This document shows positions 5,640 to 6,478 of a DNA stretch of 6,478 nucleotides, piece by piece. The translations under genes were made by a program, and so were the position numbers. The stretch comes from DASRQZ01 sp964571275 (GTDB lineage: Bacteria > Myxococcota_A > Polyangia > Fen-1088), in the NCBI GenBank assembly GCA_964571275.1, contig CAZNCQ010000365.1, positions 1 through 6,478 on the forward strand, given 5' to 3'. How positions within the stretch are numbered: position 1 is the stretch's first letter; every line of letters starts with the position of its first letter. Below the pieces are notes generated by a model that was not told the DNA's origin, did no database searches, and was given only the letters and a program-made list of their open reading frames with translations.

Positions 5640-6371
5640 TTGCGCGATCAGCTTAGGCGGCTGGAAGAGCTGCAACAACACGACGCCCGCATCCAGGAAT
5701 TGGAGAACGCCCTCAAAGCCATCCCCGCCAAGCTCGCGACGACTGAGGCAGATCTGGCGCGAGTCGAAGCGATGCTGACCACCGAGCGCACCGCGCTCGG
5801 CGAGACCGAGCGCTACTACGCGGAGCAGAAAGGTTTGCTCGGCGACGACGAGCAGCAGGTGGCCGGTGCGAAGCACAAGCTGTCGCTGGCCAAGAACTCC
5901 AAGGAGTACATGGCGGCCCAGCGCGAGATCGAGCAGCGGCGCGAGAGCGTCGCGGGCCGCGAGGGCGAGATCTCGAAGCTGGTCGAGGCGGTCGACGCCA
6001 AGAAGAAGTTGCTGGCCGATCGCGCCGCCGACGTGCAGGCGCTCAAGGACTCGATCCAGAAGGACAGCGACGTGGCGCGCGCGCGCATGACCGAGCTGGA
6101 AGCCAAGATCGCCGCGCTCCGCGGCGAGCGGGACGCGCTGGCCGCCGGCGTCAAGCCCGAGGTGCTCAAGCGCTACGGAACGATTCGTATGCGCCGCGGC
6201 CTGGCCGTGGTCAGCGTGCGCAACGGGACCTGCCAGGGCTGCAACATGAACATCCCGCCGCAGCTCTACAACACGCTGCAGCGTGGCCAGACCATCGAGA
6301 CCTGCCCGTCGTGTCATCGGATCATCTACTGGGAAGATCTGATGAAGAACGACGCTCCGGCGAGTACCTAG
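5640..6371 (+). CDS. Coiled-coil and C4 zinc-ribbon protein (DUF164/COG1579 family)
   Basis: The product has 243 residues and starts at TTG with a strong GGAGG. Residues 1 to about 175 are almost wholly helical, rich in Glu, Lys, Ala, Leu and Arg with heptad-like spacing, including the family-typical segment KNSKEYMAAQREIEQ. A linker (VLKRYGTIRMRRGLAVV) leads to a C-terminal four-cysteine zinc ribbon: CQGC (C198, C201) and CPSC (C222, C225), 20 residues apart, with the NMNIPPQLYNTLQRG core between them and IIYWED at the end. Length and order match the family described as predicted nucleic-acid-binding proteins. Relatives include Helicobacter HP0958/FlgZ, which binds RpoN and flaA mRNA, and Chlamydia CT398/CdsZ. 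The exact role here is unknown. The gene lies between a tRNA gene and rnpB, which would suit an RNA-linked job, but this is inference only. Confidence 0.94.
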   Translation: MRDQLRRLEELQQHDARIQELENALKAIPAKLATTEADLARVEAMLTTERTALGETERYYAEQKGLLGDDEQQVAGAKHKLSLAKNSKEYMAAQREIEQRRESVAGREGEISKLVEAVDAKKKLLADRAADVQALKDSIQKDSDVARARMTELEAKIAALRGERDALAAGVKPEVLKRYGTIRMRRGLAVVSVRNGTCQGCNMNIPPQLYNTLQRGQTIETCPSCHRIIYWEDLMKNDAPAST

Positions 6372-6386
6372 TCGAACCCGGCCCCG

Positions 6387-6395
6387 TGCTATAAG
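6387..6395 (+). promoter_or_regulatory. Extended -10 promoter for rnpB
   Basis: TGCTATAAG fits the extended -10 consensus TGnTATAAT with one mismatch. Transcription would start near 6402, a few bases before the expected RNase P RNA 5' end. No good -35 is seen 16-18 bases upstream, which is tolerated with an extended -10. It starts 15 bases after the zinc-ribbon stop codon, with no terminator between, so readthrough may also contribute. Confidence 0.6.
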
Positions 6396-6407
6396 CGCTG
6401 TCTTCTC

Positions 6408-6478
6408 GCTGGAGTCGGACAGATGGTCGCGGCGGCGCCGCAAGGTTGCCGTCGAGGAAAGTCCGGGCTTCGTAGGGC
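6408..6478 (+). ncRNA. rnpB: RNase P RNA, type A (rnpB), 5' part only
   Basis: This is the start of the catalytic RNA of RNase P, which removes 5' leaders from pre-tRNAs; the window cuts it off after about 70 nt. The diagnostic conserved core GAGGAAAGTCCGGGCT is at 6454-6469 and is followed by TCGTAGGGC, as in bacterial type A RNAs. Upstream, AGATGGTCGC (6421-6430) aligns with the E. coli P2 region AGACAGUCGC, and GGAGTCGGAC before it would be the 5' strand of P1, whose partner lies outside. The P3 stem is short: CGGCGGC (6430-6436) pairs with GTTGCCG (6445-6451) including two G-U pairs. The exact 5' end is uncertain by several bases; 6402-6411 is reasonable. Confidence 0.93.

Overview
The window is about 6.5 kb of high-GC DNA, most likely from a chromosome of the phylum Myxococcota (former Deltaproteobacteria). 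The best taxonomic clue is the secreted protein at 2308-3669, which ends in a MYXO-CTERM-type surface-sorting tail: a GCGC cysteine motif, a hydrophobic helix and a poly-arginine end. High GC and a strong preference for G or C at third codon positions agree with this. No transposon, phage gene, integrase or CRISPR array is visible, so the region looks like ordinary core chromosome.

Layout. On the minus strand, reading leftward from about 2304, lie two M16-family zinc peptidase genes. The first is a complete catalytic subunit with an HLFEH zinc motif. The second is a non-catalytic partner that has lost that motif; it runs off the left edge and overlaps the first by a TTGA junction. Diverging from them, with only three bases between the two annotated ATG codons, is a plus-strand gene for an exported Asp-box beta-propeller protein anchored through its MYXO-CTERM tail. 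It is followed by a HDOD-GGDEF fusion, probably a c-di-GMP synthase with an intact inhibitory site, and then by a compact GC-rich nested hairpin directly after the stop codon.

The right third is an RNA and housekeeping block. A 73-nt tRNA with a CAU anticodon, more like tRNA-Ile2 than elongator tRNA-Met, has a plausible sigma-70 type promoter upstream. Next is a coiled-coil/C4 zinc-ribbon protein of the DUF164/COG1579 family with a TTG start and a strong ribosome binding site. The window ends inside rnpB, the type A RNase P RNA, recognised by its GAGGAAAGTCCGGGCT core. An extended -10 promoter for rnpB sits 18 bases after the zinc-ribbon stop codon.

How the genes work together: the two M16 products probably form a heterodimer. 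The Asp-box protein would reach the cell surface through the myxosortase pathway, whose protease is not in this window. The HDOD-GGDEF protein is a stand-alone signalling gene. The tRNA, zinc-ribbon gene and rnpB are informational genes. I see no clearly undescribed system. The most useful points are the paired active/inactive M16 genes, the very tight divergent start, the sorting-tail architecture, the nested hairpin and the ambiguous tRNA identity.
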